Positions 1-7,410 are shown, numbered from the stretch's first letter. The stretch: DNA of 32,952 bases from Caulobacteraceae bacterium (GCA_019232665.1 JAFANN010000068.1:1-32952); one strand, 5' to 3'. The notes: generated by a model not told the origin, from the sequence alone. Program-made: numbers and translations.

Positions 1-1074
1 GAGACGCCGCCGGATCTGGCCGACCATGTGCGAGGCCTCCTGGTGGGCCGCCTGGGCGCGCGGAGGAACGAAGGCGTCCGTCCCCGGCATCGGGCAGGCC
101 GCGCAATCGCCGATGGCGAACACATCGCGGTCGCGCGTTGTCTGCAAGGTCGGCAGGACCATGAGCTGGCCTCCGCGCGTCGTCTCCAGTCCGCCCAAAC
201 CGGCCAGGATAGCGGGACCCTTTACCCCCGCGGCCCACACCACGAGCTCCGAGGGAATGACCTCACCGCTCTCCAGCACGACGCCGTCGGCGCGGACGGC
301 CGCAACCCGAGCGCCCACGCGGACATCGATTCCGAGATCCGCCAGCCGATCGCGGGCGGCGTCCGCCATCCGTTCGGGTAGCGCCGGCAGGATGCGGTCG
401 GCGGCCTCCATCAGCACGATCCGCACGTCGCGGGCCGGGTCGATCCGGTCGAGACCGTAGCCGACGATCGCCCGCACCGTCCGATGCAGTTCGGCGGCCA
501 GCTCGCTCCCGGTCGCCCCCGCGCCGATGATGGCGACAGTCAGCTGGCCGGGGCGGATCGGCCCTGCCTGGGCGTTCGCGCGCAGGCAGGCGTTGACCAG
601 CCGCCGATGGAACCGCTCCGCCTGGTCGGGCGTGTCCAGCGGAACCGCATATTCGGCGACTCCAGGCGTGCCGAAGTCGTTGGTGACGCTTCCGATCGCC
701 ATCACCAGCGTATCGTAGGGAACGCTCTGCGACGGGGTGATTTCGCGCCCCTCCTCGTCGTGGGTCGCGCCCACCGCCAGGCGGCGGTTCTCCCGGTCGA
801 GACCGGTCACCTGGCCGAGCACGAATCGGAATTTGTGCCACTGCGCCTGCGCGAGATAGTCGAGCTGGTGGTGCGAGCGCAGGAGACTTCCCGCCGCGAC
901 CTCATGCAGGAGCGGCTTCCACAGATGGGTGCGCTCGCAGTCGACCAGGGTCACTTGCGCCGCCCCGGAGCGGCCCAAGGTGTCACCCAGGCGTGTCACC
1001 AACTCCAGGCCGCCCGCGCCGCCTCCGACCACGACAATCCGATGAGCGCCTCGCGGCCCGCGTGTCGCGGCCAT
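1..1074 (-). CDS. ndh: Type II NADH dehydrogenase (NDH-2), 3' end cut by window edge
   Basis: FAD-dependent single-subunit NADH:quinone oxidoreductase, a peripheral membrane enzyme that feeds electrons from NADH to quinone without pumping protons. The 358 visible codons are open to base 1 with no stop, so the C-terminus (including any membrane anchor) lies outside the window. Visible motifs: the FAD-binding Rossmann glycine loop VVVGGGAGG near residues 14-22, a second NAD(H)-binding loop IIGAGATGSE around 183-192, the GDCAA FAD-contact motif at 322-326, and AQAAHQEASHM just after it, which is typical of NDH-2. The start chosen is the ATG at 1074 because GGAGG lies six bases upstream; an in-frame ATG at 1086 would itself overlap that ribosome site. 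Other flavin oxidoreductases of the same fold are possible, but the AHQ motif makes NDH-2 most likely. Confidence 0.88.
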   Translation of the reverse strand, partial: MAATRGPRGAHRIVVVGGGAGGLELVTRLGDTLGRSGAAQVTLVDCERTHLWKPLLHEVAAGSLLRSHHQLDYLAQAQWHKFRFVLGQVTGLDRENRRLAVGATHDEEGREITPSQSVPYDTLVMAIGSVTNDFGTPGVAEYAVPLDTPDQAERFHRRLVNACLRANAQAGPIRPGQLTVAIIGAGATGSELAAELHRTVRAIVGYGLDRIDPARDVRIVLMEAADRILPALPERMADAARDRLADLGIDVRVGARVAAVRADGVVLESGEVIPSELVVWAAGVKGPAILAGLGGLETTRGGQLMVLPTLQTTRDRDVFAIGDCAACPMPGTDAFVPPRAQAAHQEASHMVGQIRRRL

Positions 1075-1286
1075 GCCCGCCTCCATCGGCGCTCGGGCGC
1101 CGAGCGTACAATCTAGCCAGTGCTTCCCCGTTCCAAAGACGATTTGCGCCCGAGCGCCATCGGTGACGGAGGATGAGCCAATCGGCGCCGCCGATGGGCG
1201 GCGAGCGGATTGCGCCGCTTTCGCGCGAGGCCGCCCTTCCCATATTCGTCACGCCGCCTCAGGCTCGCGTCGATAGGAGGCACGCC

Positions 1287-1487
1287 ATGATCGTCGGACA
1301 GCAGCCGAGAGGGTCGCCGGGGCTCCTCATTATCTTCGTCGCGCTGCTCGCCGCGGCCTGGGTCGCCCGGGAGGCGACGCATCGGAACCCATCCGAGACA
1401 AAGGCCTCCAGCGTCGGACCGGGCGCGGCGCGGCCCCCATCCGTCATTGTCGGGGCGCCGCCCGAGTCACAGCCGCGTCGGCCCTGA
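1287..1487 (+). CDS. Small putative membrane protein (66 aa)
   Basis: Unrecognised small protein. A consensus AGGAGG at 1275-1280 sits seven bases before the ATG, which is the main reason to call it. Residues about 11-27 (GLLIIFVALLAAAWVA) form one hydrophobic segment, followed by a Pro/Ser/Arg-rich tail with no motif I know. It is separated from the divergent NADH dehydrogenase by about 210 bases. An in-frame upstream ATG at 1173 would add 38 residues, but its GGAGG abuts the start codon with no spacing. It could be a real single-pass inner-membrane peptide or chance coding in GC-rich DNA. Confidence 0.5.
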   Translation: MIVGQQPRGSPGLLIIFVALLAAAWVAREATHRNPSETKASSVGPGAARPPSVIVGAPPESQPRRP

Positions 1488-1773
1488 TCCCGCTGGCGCG
1501 CGGCGGCGCGCAGCACGGGAGGCGCACACGACCTACGAAAAAGATTGTGAAGCTCTGGCAGCCGGAGGCGATATCCGAACCTGTCCTTCCAACGGGGTAA
1601 TGGCGCGTCTCGCGCCAAAACAGGCGCCTGTGCAGAGACGATTGGGTCCGCTATTTCCATTTTTCGGCGATTACTCGCAATCATCAAAGAAATTGCCCGG
1701 TTAAATAGCAGTTCAATTTCCGCAAGCCGTAACCGATAGCTTTTGACAGCCAAGGTCCAGATGCGGCTGAAGT

Positions 1774-1992
1774 ATGGCGAAAGCCAATCGGGACAAGTCC
1801 ACTATGTCCGTGCCGTATGATCTGAGCGCCGCAATCGAGAAGGCCCAGGCGGCCCGTCCGATGCGGACGGGCCGGCGCTCGCGCCACAACTTCCAGCGTG
1901 TTTCGCTGCTGCGCCCCCGGTGGGAGAACTGCGCCGTGATCGCCTCCGTCGCCGGGTTCTGGCTGATCGTCGGGATGGCCTTCATCAAATAG
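1774..1992 (+). CDS. Small C-tail-anchored membrane protein, hypothetical (72 aa)
   Basis: No family recognised. The N-terminal two thirds are polar and basic (KANRDK, RTGRRSRHNFQR). The C-terminus from about residue 52 (CAVIASVAGFWLIVGMAFI) is one hydrophobic helix ending in a lysine, so a tail-anchored inner-membrane protein is the simplest reading. There is no clear ribosome site before the ATG at 1774; an internal ATG at 1804 (MSVPYDLS) is an alternative start and would remove ten basic residues. The gene lies just downstream of a locally AT-rich stretch (about 1650-1750), which could hold its promoter. Composition and the clean TM tail argue for a real gene. Confidence 0.5.
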   Translation: MAKANRDKSTMSVPYDLSAAIEKAQAARPMRTGRRSRHNFQRVSLLRPRWENCAVIASVAGFWLIVGMAFIK

Positions 1993-2917
1993 GATCGGCC
2001 GGCTCTCCGAATTTGACCGGCCCCCGGCGTTCCGTGGAACCCGATCGAGAACACCGCGAAAGGCCAGCTCCTCGCGCAAGGATTCCCGAGTCGCAGTCCA
2101 ACCCTTCCCCCATTTTGATGGCCTCCGCGTGAAGTCTCACGAGGCGAAGTCGCCTGTCCGGACGATCCGGCAAGGATGTCGACCCAATTGGATCCTACGC
2201 TGGGTATTCGCCTGACAGAGTAATTCTGTGCGGTTTCGACAAAACATCGTTCAAATACGCGCGTTAGTGGACGCAACTTGTCGCGTTGCAGCGAACGTGC
2301 GGTTACGGGCAAATGCGGCCGGGCCAAGTTGTTTTTTGAGTACCGGCCCAGCGTTCGGCCCCGCCCCCTCCCCCGGAGGGCGGGGCTAGAACTCCCTTCC
2401 CCCAATCGCAAGCCATCGCGCCGGACGCATTCTGATGCGTGCGCCGTGCGCCTCGCCGCCCGTTCCCGGTAGAGCCCTGCGGGCGTCGCACCTGCTGCGC
2501 CGCGGCGAAAGATGGCGGTGACCTATCCCGGGCTCAAGGCCGTGGCCGCCCACAGGGGCGTCGCTCTCGCCGCGGTGGCGATGGACGCGGATGGGATCAG
2601 GCCCGACTTTTGCGGCGCCTGCCGTCGTCTGACGTTTTCCTTCAGCGCCCGCCGACCGCCGGACCATCGGACGATCACAATGATGTTGAAACAAAATTTA
2701 AAGAATCGGCTGGACTCGTAAACAACCAAAGGTTCACTATCGCACACTTCCGGCGGGGGCTCGGGGTGGGGTTTCCCTGGATCGAGAGGCGCCTTGACGG
2801 ACCGAAAACCCGCCCGGGTGCGAGAGACCGCCTGACCGATACCTACCAGCCGCGGGGCGTACTCGTGGTGTGCGGACGCGCTTGGCCAGCGGCCTCAAGT
2901 AAGAGTGAGGCTTTCCT
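1993..2917. other. Gene-poor stretch of about 0.9 kb
   Basis: I find no convincing gene here. Open frames exist on both strands (for example 2512-2721 plus and 2386-2694 minus), but none has both a ribosome site and a sensible composition. The stretch contains a strong GC hairpin at 2358-2386 and two locally AT-richer patches (about 2205-2340 and 2670-2750) that could hold promoters; the second may serve the cysteine-rich gene starting at 2918. No tRNA cloverleaf or riboswitch was recognised by eye. Confidence 0.5.
2358..2386. repeat. GC-rich palindromic hairpin
   Basis: A perfect 9-bp stem (GCCCCGCCC at 2358-2366 pairing with GGGCGGGGC at 2378-2386) encloses an 11-base C-rich loop. It has no trailing T-run, so it is not a classical intrinsic terminator. 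Similar C/G-rich intergenic palindromes are common in Caulobacterales genomes, so a dispersed repeat is likely; that is from general knowledge, and there is only one copy in this window. Confidence 0.5.
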
Positions 2918-4954
2918 GTGCTCGATCCCAATTCCACTCAAGCCGCAGCCGCCCGTCTTGCGGCGCAATCGGACGCCGTCGCCCGTCTGGCGAAGGACAG
3001 CGGCGCGTTCGCCGCCACAGTCGCCGCCTTCGAGGCCGAGGATGGCGAGGCCGTCCGTTGGATCCTCGACCGTCTCGAGCTCTTCCCATTCTGCGAGCTC
3101 ATTTGCGAGTGGCTGCGCATCAAGCTCTGCGTTCTGCGCTGCATCGAGATCTGCGGGCCGCCGCGGATCGAGGATGAGCTCCCAAGTCTTCCCGACTTCG
3201 CGCGCGAACTCGCCCAGCTCGGCCGCCACGACACGCTGCTGCGCGACCTCGTCGATGCGGTGGATTGCGGCGCCTCGGAGGCCTACCACGCCCTGTTGCG
3301 GGAGCATGGCCTCGAGCGGTTCTGTCACCTCTTCTGCCGGTGGATCTGCTCGGTCCGTTACGAGCGGATATGTCGGCTGGTCTGCATCCCGATCCCCGAG
3401 CCGCTGATCGACCCGGCGGCGGCCGCGGTCGCCGAGGCGCGGAGTCTGGAGAAGCTCGTCTCCGGCGACACCCTCGCGCGCCTCTCCGAGGCCGTCATCG
3501 GCCTCCTGTGCGAGGAGGCCCAGAGCGCGATCAACGACGGCGGCTTCCAGGGAGAGTGCGAGATCATCTGCCGCCTCATCTGCGTCTGGCGGATTACCTG
3601 GGTGTGCCGCGAGCTCTGCCGTCGCCCGCCCATTATCCTGACAGGGGTGCTGGCGACCGAGGAGGCGCGGGAATTCGCCCTCGCCTCCCGCGCCCTCTCC
3701 GCCCAGCCGCGCGTGGCCGCATCCCTGGTCGACGCCGTCGCCCGCAATGACGCCCAGGCCTACGGCGCCTTGATCGCGCGCATCGGCTTCGAGCCGTACT
3801 GCTGGCAGGTCTGCAGCTGGGTCGGCTCGCTGATCTGCTTCGAATTCTGCCTGTGCGTCTGCCCCAATCCGCAGGTGCAGCCGCCCGAGTGGACCAACAT
3901 CGGCTACATCCTTGTCGATTCCGACATCGACGCCACAGGCAAGACGACCACCTCACGCAGTGGCGCGGGGGGTGTCGGCTACGCCTTCTTCGACAGCCTG
4001 CAGCTGACCGGCTTCATTTCGGCGACATCCAACATCGTCCCCGGCGCGCCGATGATGTACCGGTTCCTGTATTCCCTGAATGGCGGACCGACGACGCCGG
4101 TCGTCGACGGCATGCTGGATCACAACCCATTCCAGGTGGCGGGCCTGCCCACGCAGCTCTGGCCGGAAAAGGATGGCGCGGGCAACGCCACCTCGACCAG
4201 CACCCTGACGCCGGGCGGCGCGGTGTTCGTGTCCAACAGCGGAGACGTGCCGTTTCCGGTCACCACCCCGCCGGCGGTCCGTCCGCCGCCCGCGCCGGGC
4301 AACCCGTGGTATCCGCCGCAGGTCTTTGTCTGGCCGGACGCCGCGACCGGCTGGACGCTGGTGTTCCAGAACACTTATGCGGGATTCTACACCGGCTTCA
4401 TGGACCTCGAGAGCGAGACCATTGTCGCCGCCCAGAACCCGAACGTCGGCTACCCTCTCGCGGATATCGGCAGCGCGATCCCAGCGAGCGCCACCCTCAA
4501 CGGGTCCAACGTGGTGCTGACGTTCGAGGCCAGCCGCACCACCACCCCGTCACCGCCCGACTACCAGCAGGCGCCCGTGCTCATTCGCGTGAACAACAAC
4601 ACCGAGGTCAACGAGCTGTATTTCCAGCAGTTCTTCGGCCCGGATGGCTGCTGCACGCCGATCTCTTCGGAACTGAACGTCCTCTTCGACGCGGATCACG
4701 AGGAGATGGGATCGTTTTCGATCGTCGTCACGAGCTGCGCCCTGTCTTCGCCGATCACCCTGTGGCCTGCCTCACCGATTCCGACGGTCACGACGGGCCC
4801 GCGCGGAGGCTTTGGATCGATCCCGTTGGATACCAGCACATTCTCGGCATGTTCCTATACAGTCACCCAGACGACGGTCCCGCTTCTCACCACCGGCATC
4901 GTCAACCGCTCGGCGTGGCCCAATTCGCTCACCTTCTGCATCTGCGGGCCCTGA
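2918..4954 (+). CDS. Four-module cysteine-lattice protein of unknown function (678 aa)
   Basis: No named family recognised. Residues 1-320 consist of four repeats with a 77-81 residue period. Each has a helical, Ala/Leu-rich lead-in (compare DAVDCGASEAYHALL and DAVARNDAQAYGALI) followed by a Cys/Trp/Arg-rich segment and a Pro-containing turn. Module cysteines: 59,63,71,75,79; 136,140,144,152,156; 214,218,222,230,234; 295,299,307,311,313,315. Relative to the first Cys of each module, all but C313 fall at offsets 0,4,8,12,16,20, with either 8 or 12 vacant. Two extra cysteines (117, 198) lie in lead-ins. Residues about 322-678 look beta-rich (Thr/Ser/Gly/Pro) and end in CICGP. There is no signal peptide or clear TM helix. 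The start is GTG with GAGTGAGG seven bases upstream. It is followed 18 bases later by a DUF1360-like gene. Regular CxxxC spacing suggests cysteines lining helices, perhaps metal- or disulfide-related; that is inference. Confidence 0.88.
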   Translation: MLDPNSTQAAAARLAAQSDAVARLAKDSGAFAATVAAFEAEDGEAVRWILDRLELFPFCELICEWLRIKLCVLRCIEICGPPRIEDELPSLPDFARELAQLGRHDTLLRDLVDAVDCGASEAYHALLREHGLERFCHLFCRWICSVRYERICRLVCIPIPEPLIDPAAAAVAEARSLEKLVSGDTLARLSEAVIGLLCEEAQSAINDGGFQGECEIICRLICVWRITWVCRELCRRPPIILTGVLATEEAREFALASRALSAQPRVAASLVDAVARNDAQAYGALIARIGFEPYCWQVCSWVGSLICFEFCLCVCPNPQVQPPEWTNIGYILVDSDIDATGKTTTSRSGAGGVGYAFFDSLQLTGFISATSNIVPGAPMMYRFLYSLNGGPTTPVVDGMLDHNPFQVAGLPTQLWPEKDGAGNATSTSTLTPGGAVFVSNSGDVPFPVTTPPAVRPPPAPGNPWYPPQVFVWPDAATGWTLVFQNTYAGFYTGFMDLESETIVAAQNPNVGYPLADIGSAIPASATLNGSNVVLTFEASRTTTPSPPDYQQAPVLIRVNNNTEVNELYFQQFFGPDGCCTPISSELNVLFDADHEEMGSFSIVVTSCALSSPITLWPASPIPTVTTGPRGGFGSIPLDTSTFSACSYTVTQTTVPLLTTGIVNRSAWPNSLTFCICGP

Positions 4955-4972
4955 GCGGAAACGGGAGAGGCC

Positions 4973-5380
4973 ATGGCGCAGCCCGGCGAATTCGCTATCC
5001 GGTTCATCCTGGCGGCGCTGGCGATCTGGCGAGTGACCCATCTCCTCGCGGCGGAAGACGGCCCAGGCGCGGTCATCTTCCGCCTTCGGCGGACACTCGG
5101 CTCGGGCTGGCTCGGCGACCTTGCGGACTGCTTCAACTGCCTGAGCCTGTTCGTGGCCGCCCCGGCTGCGTTCTTCGTATCGCAGCAGCCGCTCGTCTGG
5201 GTCGTCGCATGGCTGGCCCTCTCGGGCGCCGCCTGTCTGCTCGAAAGACTGGGCCAGGCTTCCCCGCTTGTGGACCCGTTCGCCCAACCCCTGGAAGGAG
5301 AGGCCGATGTGCTGCGGTTCGAGACGCGCGACGCTCCGTCCGCCCCCGATGCGGACCCACGCCCCGCGCGCCGCCGCTGA
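4973..5380 (+). CDS. DUF1360-like small membrane protein (135 aa)
   Basis: Resembles the DUF1360 family (PF07098), known mainly as small bacterial membrane proteins of unknown function. Visible hallmarks: IWRVTHLLAAEDGPG near residues 22-36, an LRRTLG element, and a CFNCLSLFVAAP motif (CxxC) around residues 56-67 that opens a hydrophobic stretch. Two to three TM segments are likely (about 8-24, 60-75, 80-98). The C-terminal 40 residues are polar and Pro/Arg-rich. The start ATG at 4973 follows GGGAGAGG. The gene lies 18 bases behind the Cys-lattice protein, and its last 74 bases overlap the next gene in another frame, so the three are almost certainly one operon. A role as membrane partner of the Cys-rich protein is inferred from position only. 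Confidence 0.8.
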   Translation: MAQPGEFAIRFILAALAIWRVTHLLAAEDGPGAVIFRLRRTLGSGWLGDLADCFNCLSLFVAAPAAFFVSQQPLVWVVAWLALSGAACLLERLGQASPLVDPFAQPLEGEADVLRFETRDAPSAPDADPRPARRR

Positions 5381-5582
5381 TCCGCCTCCCGGGCCAGCCC
5401 CAGACCCGGCCGCGCCTCTCGTGGGCCTGGCGACCCTGCGCTACCTGCAGTCGGCGCCGATCAGGGTCGTCGGGCCGGCGACAGGCCGCGCCTACGCCTT
5501 CTCCGGTTCGAGGCCCATCCAGATGGTGGATCCCCGCGACGCCGAGATCCTCGGTCGCGCTGCACTCTTCCAGCGGGGCTGA
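5307..5582 (+). CDS. Small MCCG-start protein, hypothetical (91 aa)
   Basis: Unrecognised function. It starts MCCGSRRATLR, then a Pro/Ala-rich linker, then a compact folded-looking tail: ATLRYLQSAPIRVVGPATGR, then AYAFSG, VDPRDAEIL and a final phenylalanine stretch. I recall small bacterial proteins with an MCCG head and a GPxTGRxYxFSG core, but cannot name a family. The ATG at 5307 has a strong GAAGGAG site, and the first 74 bases overlap the end of the DUF1360-like gene in a different frame, arguing for translational coupling. The adjacent Cys2-Cys3 pair is a conspicuous link to the Cys-rich first gene of the cassette. A frame start further upstream (5268) is less likely because it lacks such a ribosome site. 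Confidence 0.7.
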   Translation: MCCGSRRATLRPPPMRTHAPRAAADPPPGPAPDPAAPLVGLATLRYLQSAPIRVVGPATGRAYAFSGSRPIQMVDPRDAEILGRAALFQRG

Positions 5583-5610
5583 GCCCCTCTGAGGTCGTCC
5601 CCCGCGCCTA

Positions 5611-5653
5611 TTGACCGATACATATCTGTCTGGTTATGAATTTACCCATAGCC
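5611..5653 (+). promoter_or_regulatory. Promoter and candidate ArsR operator
   Basis: A sigma70-like pair: TTGACC at 5611-5616 and TATGAA at 5635-5640 with an 18-bp spacer. Overlapping the -10 and the predicted start point is a dyad, GGTTATG at 5632-5638 and CATAGCC at 5647-5653 (one mismatch, 8-bp spacer). That position would let the ArsR-type product of the first gene block its own promoter. Autoregulation is usual for the family; this operator assignment is inference. Confidence 0.5.
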
Positions 5654-5672
5654 GAGAGGTTATCGATTTCAC

Positions 5673-5996
5673 GTGCCCGACGCTCACGACGTGCTTTTCC
5701 GAACCCTGGCCGATCCGACGCGTCGGGCGATCTTCGAGCGGCTGTGCCGGGAAGGAGAACAGACGGTCGGCGCGCTGACAGCTCTCGCCGGAGTGTCCCA
5801 GCCGGCGGTGTCGAAGCATCTGGGCGTGTTGAAGCATGCGGGCCTCGTCCTGGACCGACACGAGGGCCGTCAGACACACTACCGCGCTCAAATCGGCGCC
5901 CTGGCTCCGCTGGTCGATTGGACAGGCCGGATGAGCGGCTTCTGGCAGGACCGGTTCGACGATCTCGAAGATCTGCTCAAGAGGATGGACCAATGA
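5673..5996 (+). CDS. ArsR-family winged-helix transcriptional regulator (107 aa)
   Basis: Small winged-helix repressor. Residues about 5-28 (DVLFRTLADPTRRAIFERL) are the canonical ArsR N-terminal helix, VGALTALAGVSQPAVSKHLGVL (about 33-54) is the recognition helix-turn-helix, and GLVLDRHEGRQTHYRA is the wing. There is no ELCVCDL-type metal-binding cysteine motif, so it is unlikely to sense arsenic or other thiophilic metals; it belongs to the subgroup that pairs with SRPBCC/AHSA1 proteins. The start is GTG at 5673, with GAGAGG 13 bases upstream (long spacing). Its stop overlaps the start of the SRPBCC gene (ATGA), so the two are co-translated. Confidence 0.9.
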   Translation: MPDAHDVLFRTLADPTRRAIFERLCREGEQTVGALTALAGVSQPAVSKHLGVLKHAGLVLDRHEGRQTHYRAQIGALAPLVDWTGRMSGFWQDRFDDLEDLLKRMDQ

Positions 5997-6403
5997 CCAA
6001 CTCCACGACCGAGAAACTGTCGGTGGTCGTCGAGCGGGAGGTTCCTTTCCCGCCCGAGAAGATCTGGCGGGCGCTCACCCAGCCGCACCTGCTCGAGGGG
6101 TGGCTGATGAAGAACGACTTCAGCCCCGTTGTGGGTCACCGTTTCAGGTTCAGCGCAGACTGGGGCTCGGTCGATTGCCAGGTCCTTGCGGTCGAACCGA
6201 ACAGGACCTTGTCCTACACCTGGGGCGCGTTCGGGTTGGGGAGCGTAGTGACCTGGACCCTCTCGCCGACGAGCACGGGCACGCATCTGCGGATGGAGCA
6301 GGCCGGCTTCCCGGCGGACATGCCACAGGCCTACCACGGGGCCCGAGCCGGCTGGCCGCGTTTCCTGGACAGCCTCGAGAAGGTCTTGGCCAAGCTAGAT
6401 TGA
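5993..6403 (+). CDS. SRPBCC/AHSA1-domain protein (136 aa)
   Basis: START-like (helix-grip) fold of the AHSA1 group, a small soluble protein that binds hydrophobic ligands in a cavity. Family markers: VVEREVPFPPEKIWRALT near the start, LLEGWLMKNDF, the VGHRFRF strand, VDCQVLAVEPNRTLSYTW, and a C-terminal helix (GWPRFLDSLEKVLAKL). The length is normal for the family. The ATGA overlap with arsR is the standard arrangement; in such pairs the regulator usually controls the SRPBCC gene. The ligand is unknown. Confidence 0.9.
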   Translation: MTNSTTEKLSVVVEREVPFPPEKIWRALTQPHLLEGWLMKNDFSPVVGHRFRFSADWGSVDCQVLAVEPNRTLSYTWGAFGLGSVVTWTLSPTSTGTHLRMEQAGFPADMPQAYHGARAGWPRFLDSLEKVLAKLD

Positions 6404-6446
6404 GCTTCAGAACCCCGGCATTCAGCGGCAGCGGGCAACGAGGGAC

Positions 6447-6668
6447 ATGACGAGCCGGTCTATTGTCCGATGGCTTCACATCGCCCTCGCCGTGCCGATC
6501 ATCGGCTACATCTATAGCCCGTTTGAGGTGATCCCGGACTACGCCCCGGCTACCCGGTTCGTCTTCCTGCCGGCCATGCTGCTTTCGGGTCTTTGGATGT
6601 GGAAAGGCCACCTGCTCCGACGGCTTGTGTCGAAGCGCGCGGCGACCAAGCGAGAGGGACCAGTATGA
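6447..6668 (+). CDS. Small two-TM membrane protein, hypothetical (73 aa)
   Basis: Unrecognised. Two hydrophobic segments (about residues 8-24 and 36-52) are followed by a strongly basic tail (HLLRRLVSKRAATKR), consistent with an inner-membrane hairpin with a cytoplasmic C-terminus. The ATG at 6447 follows GAGGGA at short spacing. It lies 43 bases after the SRPBCC gene and overlaps the next gene by ATGA. The same spot in comparable ArsR/SRPBCC clusters is often filled by a small DoxX-type membrane protein, but I cannot align this one to DoxX. Confidence 0.7.
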   Translation: MTSRSIVRWLHIALAVPIIGYIYSPFEVIPDYAPATRFVFLPAMLLSGLWMWKGHLLRRLVSKRAATKREGPV

Positions 6669-7063
6669 CCACGAGCGGCGCGGCCGAGGCCAGGACTCCC
6701 TCCCAACTCATCGACGCGAGGATCGCGGAACTCCACGACTGGCGGGGGGAAACGCTTGGCCGCCTCCGCGCCCTGATCAGGCAAGCCGATCCCGGCGTGG
6801 TCGAGGAGTGGAAGTGGAGAGGCGTACCGGTGTGGTCGCACGCCGGCATCATCTGCACGGGCGAGACCTACAAGGCCGTGGTGAAGATGACCTTCGCCAA
6901 GGGTGCGGCGCTTGAGGATCCTTCCGGGCTGTTCAACTCCAGCCTCGAGGGCAATACGCGGCGCGCGATCGACTTTCGCGAGGGCGACAAGATCGACGAG
7001 GCGGCGCTCACCGCCCTGATCCGCGCTGCAGTGGCCCTGAACACGGCGAAATCGTCCCGCTAA
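6665..7063 (+). CDS. DUF1801 (YdhG-like) domain protein (132 aa)
   Basis: Matches the DUF1801/YdhG family, small frataxin-like-fold proteins of unknown role often linked with ArsR/SRPBCC operons. Visible family features: RLRALIRQADPGVVEEWKW, a WRGVPVWSH core around residues 45-53, then ICTGETYKAVVKMTFAKGA and a C-terminal FREGDKIDEAALTALIRAAV helix. The start ATG overlaps the preceding stop. It is last in the four-gene unit; a convergent gene ends at 7150. Confidence 0.85.
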   Translation: MTTSGAAEARTPSQLIDARIAELHDWRGETLGRLRALIRQADPGVVEEWKWRGVPVWSHAGIICTGETYKAVVKMTFAKGAALEDPSGLFNSSLEGNTRRAIDFREGDKIDEAALTALIRAAVALNTAKSSR

Positions 7064-7149
7064 CCGACGCACGCGAGTCCCCTCGAAGCCGCGGAGAGGC
7101 GGCGCCGAACGATCGGCTTGCGAGGAATCGACCGCGGGAGGGCGCGGCT

Positions 7150-7410
7150 TTAGTGAAGTCGCGAGGATCCTGGCCCGTAGAACCCAGGCGGGGGCGCGTC
7201 GGGAGCGGCGTCCTCATCCATCACCACGCCAAAACTCGAGGCGCGCGGCGCGGCGAAGATGCGGTCGGGTCCACGCCAGACTTCGCCGGCGTTCCGTCCC
7301 GCAAGATCGAGCATGGAGGCGATGGCCTCGTCAGCCGTGGCGCACCACACCTCCTCAAGGTCCGTCACGCCGCTTGGCTGATCGGACAAGTACACTCTAT
7401 AGCGTTGCAT
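7150..7410 (-). CDS. Hypothetical protein (86 aa)
   Basis: No family recognised. It is a compact soluble protein: an N-terminal strand (RYRVYLSDQP), an acidic helix-rich middle (ATADEAIASMLDLAGRN, reminiscent of small proteins that post-process a residue stream but without a named motif), then GPDRIFAAP and a Pro-rich tail ending in LH. The ATG at 7410 has an AGGGGC-type site upstream, and the DNA beyond it is a markedly AT-rich promoter-like tract. It is convergent with the DUF1801 operon. Confidence 0.6.
   Translation of the reverse strand: MQRYRVYLSDQPSGVTDLEEVWCATADEAIASMLDLAGRNAGEVWRGPDRIFAAPRASSFGVVMDEDAAPDAPPPGFYGPGSSRLH

Noticed and set aside
2439-3407. 322-residue plus frame upstream of and into the Cys-rich gene
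   Set aside because: Ser/Arg/Pro-rich low-complexity reading in another frame; no ribosome site or domain.
3853-5592. 579-residue open frame on the plus strand overlapping the Cys-rich and DUF1360-like genes
   Set aside because: It is an alternate frame of GC-rich coding DNA: Arg/His/Gly/Pro-heavy with no domain, while the overlapping frames have clear TM segments, Cys modules and ribosome sites.
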